NCBI GenBank assembly: GCA_964541895.1
Contig: CAZISM010000187.1
Span: forward strand, 1-8,399
Length of the DNA stretch: 8,399 nt
Reading direction: 5' to 3'
Source: CAZISM01 sp964541895
GTDB lineage: Bacteria > Zhuqueibacterota > Zhuqueibacteria > Residuimicrobiales > Residuimicrobiaceae
The notes under the pieces: generated by a model
Databases searched by the model: none
Seen by the model: the letters and a program-made list of their open reading frames with translations, nothing else
What the model was told of the DNA's origin: nothing
Shown here: positions 6,242-8,399 of the stretch, piece after piece
How the letters are laid out: every line of letters starts with the position of its first letter
How positions within the stretch are numbered: position 1 is the first letter of the stretch
Made by a program: the position numbers and the translations under genes

Positions 6242-7657
6242 ATGCAACCCTCTCTGGCCACGATCGATGTTCTTCTCATTGCCGGCTATTTCATAACCCT
6301 CCTCTGGGTCGGTTTTCGCAGCCGCTCTGACTCCGCATCGACCAGCGATGATTTTATGCTGGCCGGCCGCACGATCACGCTGCCGGCTTTTGTCGCCACC
6401 CTGGTCTCCACCTGGTACGGCGGCATTCTCGGCATCGGCGAGTTCTCCTGGCAATATGGACTCTCCAACTGGCTGGTGTTTGGTGTGCCCTATTATGTAT
6501 TTGCGCTTTTTTTCAGCCTGGCTCTGGCCAAACGGGTGCGCGCCACCGCGCTGGCGACCATACCGGACCAGCTCGCCGCCGGCTATGATCAAAGGGCCGC
6601 TCTGTTCGGCGCCGGCTTGACGTTTATGCTGGTGACCCCTTCCGCCTATGTGTTGATGCTGGGCGTGCTTTTACAATTCATGTTTGCCTGGTCTCTGACG
6701 GCCAGTGTTATCGTGGGATCGCTGCTGGCGGTGGTGTTTCTTTTCAGCGGCGGTTTTCGCGCCGGCGTGCGTGCCAATGTGCTGCAGTTTGTGGTGATGT
6801 TTGCCGGCTTTGCCCTGATTGTGACTTTTGCTTATGCGCAATTCGGCGGCTGGAGTTTTCTCCAGAGCCGCCTGCCGGCGACGCACCTCACCCTGACCGG
6901 CGGTCATTCCTGGCAATATATCGTGGTCTGGTTTTTTATCGCCTTGTGGACACTGGTGGACCCCTCGTTTCATCAGCGCTGCTATGCCGCACGTACGCCG
7001 GCGGTGGCGCAAAAAGGTATCCTGGTGTCGGTGCTGTTTTGGCTTGTTTTCGATTTTCTCACCAGTTTTGCCGGGTTATACAGCAGGGCGATACTGCCGG
7101 AGCTGCCACAGCCGGCGTTTTCCTATCCGTTGCTGGCAGAGAGAGTGTTGCCGCCGTTTGCCAAAGGGCTGTTCTATATCGGCCTCCTGGCTACTATCAT
7201 GTCTACCTTGAGCAGTTACACGTTTACAGCCGGCATGACCATCGGCTATGATCTGGCCGGACGGCTATGGCGGCGGCAGGGCCCGGGTCGGGATAACACC
7301 TTGCGCGCCTGGACCCGAGCCGGTATGGCGATCACGCTGGTGCTGGCTATCGCCATGGCGCTGTGGCTGGCGTCGGTGGTGAAAATATGGTACGTCATCG
7401 GCACGACCGTTATTCCCGGACTGCTGGTGCCGCTGCTGGCCTCCTACTATCGGCCGTTGCGGCTGCGGCGAGCCTGGGGTTTCCCGGTGATGGTGGTGGG
7501 GTGGGGCGTGTCTACGCTATGGTTTGTCGGCGGTTTGCTGCAGGGCGGAGAATATTGGTTCGGCATCGAGCCGATGTATCCCGGTTTGGCCGGATCGTTG
7601 CTCCTGGCATCGCGGGATTGGCTGTGGCGCAGGGAAAAGAGAACAGCGGCAGACTAG
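6242..7657 (+). CDS. Sodium:solute symporter (SSS) family permease, candidate inner-membrane thiamine transporter
   Basis: A 471-residue polytopic inner-membrane protein of the SSS family (LeuT fold, sodium-coupled uptake), with about 12-13 hydrophobic segments, the first near residues 8-24. Family features are the TM1-2 region DDFMLAGRTITLP (36-48), the glycine-rich WYGGILGIGEFSW (58-70), the signature-like LVDPSFHQRCYAARTPAVAQ (238-257) and LLATIMSTLSSYTFTAG (315-331), whose Ser/Thr residues correspond to the region that makes the second sodium site in studied homologues. It begins 40 bases after thiN with no terminator between and only a weak Shine-Dalgarno (GGAA, 6231-6234). Membership in the TPP-riboswitch operon suggests that it carries thiamine across the inner membrane after the TonB receptor. 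An SSS-family candidate thiamine transporter (ThiV) has been predicted from TPP-riboswitch context elsewhere; whether this protein is orthologous cannot be judged here. Pyrimidine precursor or another organic solute is possible. Confidence 0.88.
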   Translation: MQPSLATIDVLLIAGYFITLLWVGFRSRSDSASTSDDFMLAGRTITLPAFVATLVSTWYGGILGIGEFSWQYGLSNWLVFGVPYYVFALFFSLALAKRVRATALATIPDQLAAGYDQRAALFGAGLTFMLVTPSAYVLMLGVLLQFMFAWSLTASVIVGSLLAVVFLFSGGFRAGVRANVLQFVVMFAGFALIVTFAYAQFGGWSFLQSRLPATHLTLTGGHSWQYIVVWFFIALWTLVDPSFHQRCYAARTPAVAQKGILVSVLFWLVFDFLTSFAGLYSRAILPELPQPAFSYPLLAERVLPPFAKGLFYIGLLATIMSTLSSYTFTAGMTIGYDLAGRLWRRQGPGRDNTLRAWTRAGMAITLVLAIAMALWLASVVKIWYVIGTTVIPGLLVPLLASYYRPLRLRRAWGFPVMVVGWGVSTLWFVGGLLQGGEYWFGIEPMYPGLAGSLLLASRDWLWRREKRTAAD

Positions 7658-7752
7658 TCGGCAATGGGTCATCCATTTTGGGGCTATTTGCGCGTTGGCA
7701 ACTCCTTCGTGATCGTGTAAACCGTTCACTGTTCCTCACAACCTAACCGACG

Positions 7753-7774
7753 CCCGGTTACGGCCTGATCCGGG
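7753..7774. other. Hairpin at the 3' end of the minus-strand gene
   Basis: CCCGG (7753-7757) and CCGGG (7770-7774) are perfect complements around a 12-base loop that contains the minus-strand stop codon. No T-run follows on either strand, so it is a weak termination candidate for the convergent genes at best. The rest of 7658-7757 holds no gene; a five-base AATGG/CCATT inverted repeat (7663-7677) is the only other structure seen. Confidence 0.3.
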
Positions 7775-8399
7775 AGGACACATCAAACAGTCGTCCCTGA
7801 TCCAGCATGGTGGAAAAATAAAAGCGGTCGTCGATCAGGGGCATGTTTTGCTGCAGGTAGGTATTGCGCACGACGCGAAACGAGCTGATGGGCGTCATGC
7901 CGGCTTTGAGCGCACCATAATTCTGATCGGGGAAATAACAGGTGTTGAGAATCGACATCCGTTCGAAGTGCTCCTGATCCGATATAGCGGTGTCCGAATA
8001 GTGTTCTGAGCGATACAGCCGTGTGCCATGGTCTCCCTGGAGAATGATGATCGGCGGTTTGGCCTGCTGCAGCAGTCGATCGATGGTTTTCAGCAATTGT
8101 CCGTTTACATAGGTCACCTGATCGCGATACCCTTTATTGAACTTCTCGCTCATGCCGTCGGTGCCGTGCGACAGATCTTGTACATAATTCATGTTGAGGT
8201 GCTGACCATGGAGAGTCCGGTGACGCCATCGTTGCTGTGGGCGCTGTCTGCAATGTAAAATTTGCGCTCGCGCAGCGCGGTCAGAAACGGGATGTTGTCA
8301 TATCCATATATGGATTGCAGCACATCCTGGCGAACAGAGATCAAGCTGAACTGCACGACCTGGCTAAAGTCAACTTCGCCCAGGTTGTTGACATACAGG
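7758..8399 (-). pseudogene. Sulfatase/alkaline-phosphatase-superfamily protein, frameshifted and probably internally deleted; 5' end beyond window
   Basis: Two minus-strand frames together encode the C-terminal part of a sulfatase-fold protein, of a kind often membrane-anchored and found beside envelope polysaccharide genes. The upstream frame (8398 down to a TGA at 8189-8191) reads RQDVLQSIYGYDN then FLTALRERKFYIADSAHSN and LSMVST. The downstream frame (8192-7758, 144 residues) starts MNYVQDL and carries GYRDQVTYVN (21-30) and PPIIILQGDHG (47-57), whose Asp-His is a metal-ligand motif of the superfamily. In relatives LSLxSSLNMxYL is continuous, so one base seems lost near 8194-8208. Joining the frames still leaves MNYVQDL almost directly followed by HGTDGMS, whereas relatives have roughly 80-120 residues there including a HPPFVF-like motif. 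The nucleophile segment (YYIxLDGY) expected before RQDVL is also absent. It is convergent with the symporter gene. The substrate is unknown and the residual product is likely inactive. Confidence 0.7.

Noticed and set aside
7663..7677. AATGG/CCATT inverted repeat after the symporter gene as a terminator
   Set aside because: The stem is five mostly weak pairs and is followed by only four T (TTTT into GGGG), too little to call a terminator.
1..8399. CRISPR arrays, insertion sequences, attachment sites, tRNA or rRNA genes
   Set aside because: No regularly spaced repeats, transposase-like frames, terminal inverted repeats or recognisable structural RNA other than the TPP riboswitch were seen on either strand by eye.

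Overview
The window looks like an 8.4 kb chromosomal piece of a moderately GC-rich Gram-negative bacterium. An outer-membrane TonB-dependent receptor with an N-terminal carboxypeptidase-regulatory-like domain, beside a DUF1972-type glycosyltransferase and a sulfatase-fold membrane-type protein, points to the Fibrobacteres-Chlorobi-Bacteroidetes (FCB) sphere. A Calditrichota/KSB1-like lineage is possible, but this placement is weak inference from gene style only. No rRNA, tRNA, CRISPR array, insertion sequence or phage gene was seen.

Region 1 (1-2819, + strand) is the end of a surface-polysaccharide glycosyltransferase cluster. It holds the 3' part of a DUF1972/GT4 glycosyltransferase, an intact GT4 glycosyltransferase joined to it by a 4-base ATGA overlap, and a GT2 (dolichyl-phosphate-mannose-synthase-like) gene. 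The GT2 gene keeps one reading frame and good family similarity throughout but carries two in-frame stops (TAA, then TAG), both where relatives have tyrosine. It also has a poorly placed start. A strong hairpin plus T8 terminator closes the cluster.

Region 2 (about 2820-7657, + strand) is a compact thiamine-salvage operon. A TPP riboswitch aptamer (2876-2983) is followed by an intrinsic terminator and then by two more hairpins, one of them a second, weaker terminator candidate. Next come a TonB-dependent outer-membrane receptor, thiamine pyrophosphokinase (thiN; overlapping TGATG junction) and a sodium:solute symporter family permease. The simplest model is that thiamine crosses the outer membrane through the TonB receptor and the inner membrane through the symporter. 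ThiN then pyrophosphorylates it to TPP, which binds the riboswitch and shuts the operon off. Riboswitch and kinase are firm. The thiamine specificity of the two transporters is inferred from context.

Region 3 (7758-8399, - strand, convergent) is the 3' part of a sulfatase/alkaline-phosphatase-superfamily gene that looks degraded. Its two halves lie in different frames, meeting at an ATGA, and segments that relatives have appear to be missing. Thus the two genes flanking the thiamine operon both look broken, while the operon itself looks intact. Either these surface-carbohydrate genes are decaying or the assembly contains errors; reads would decide.
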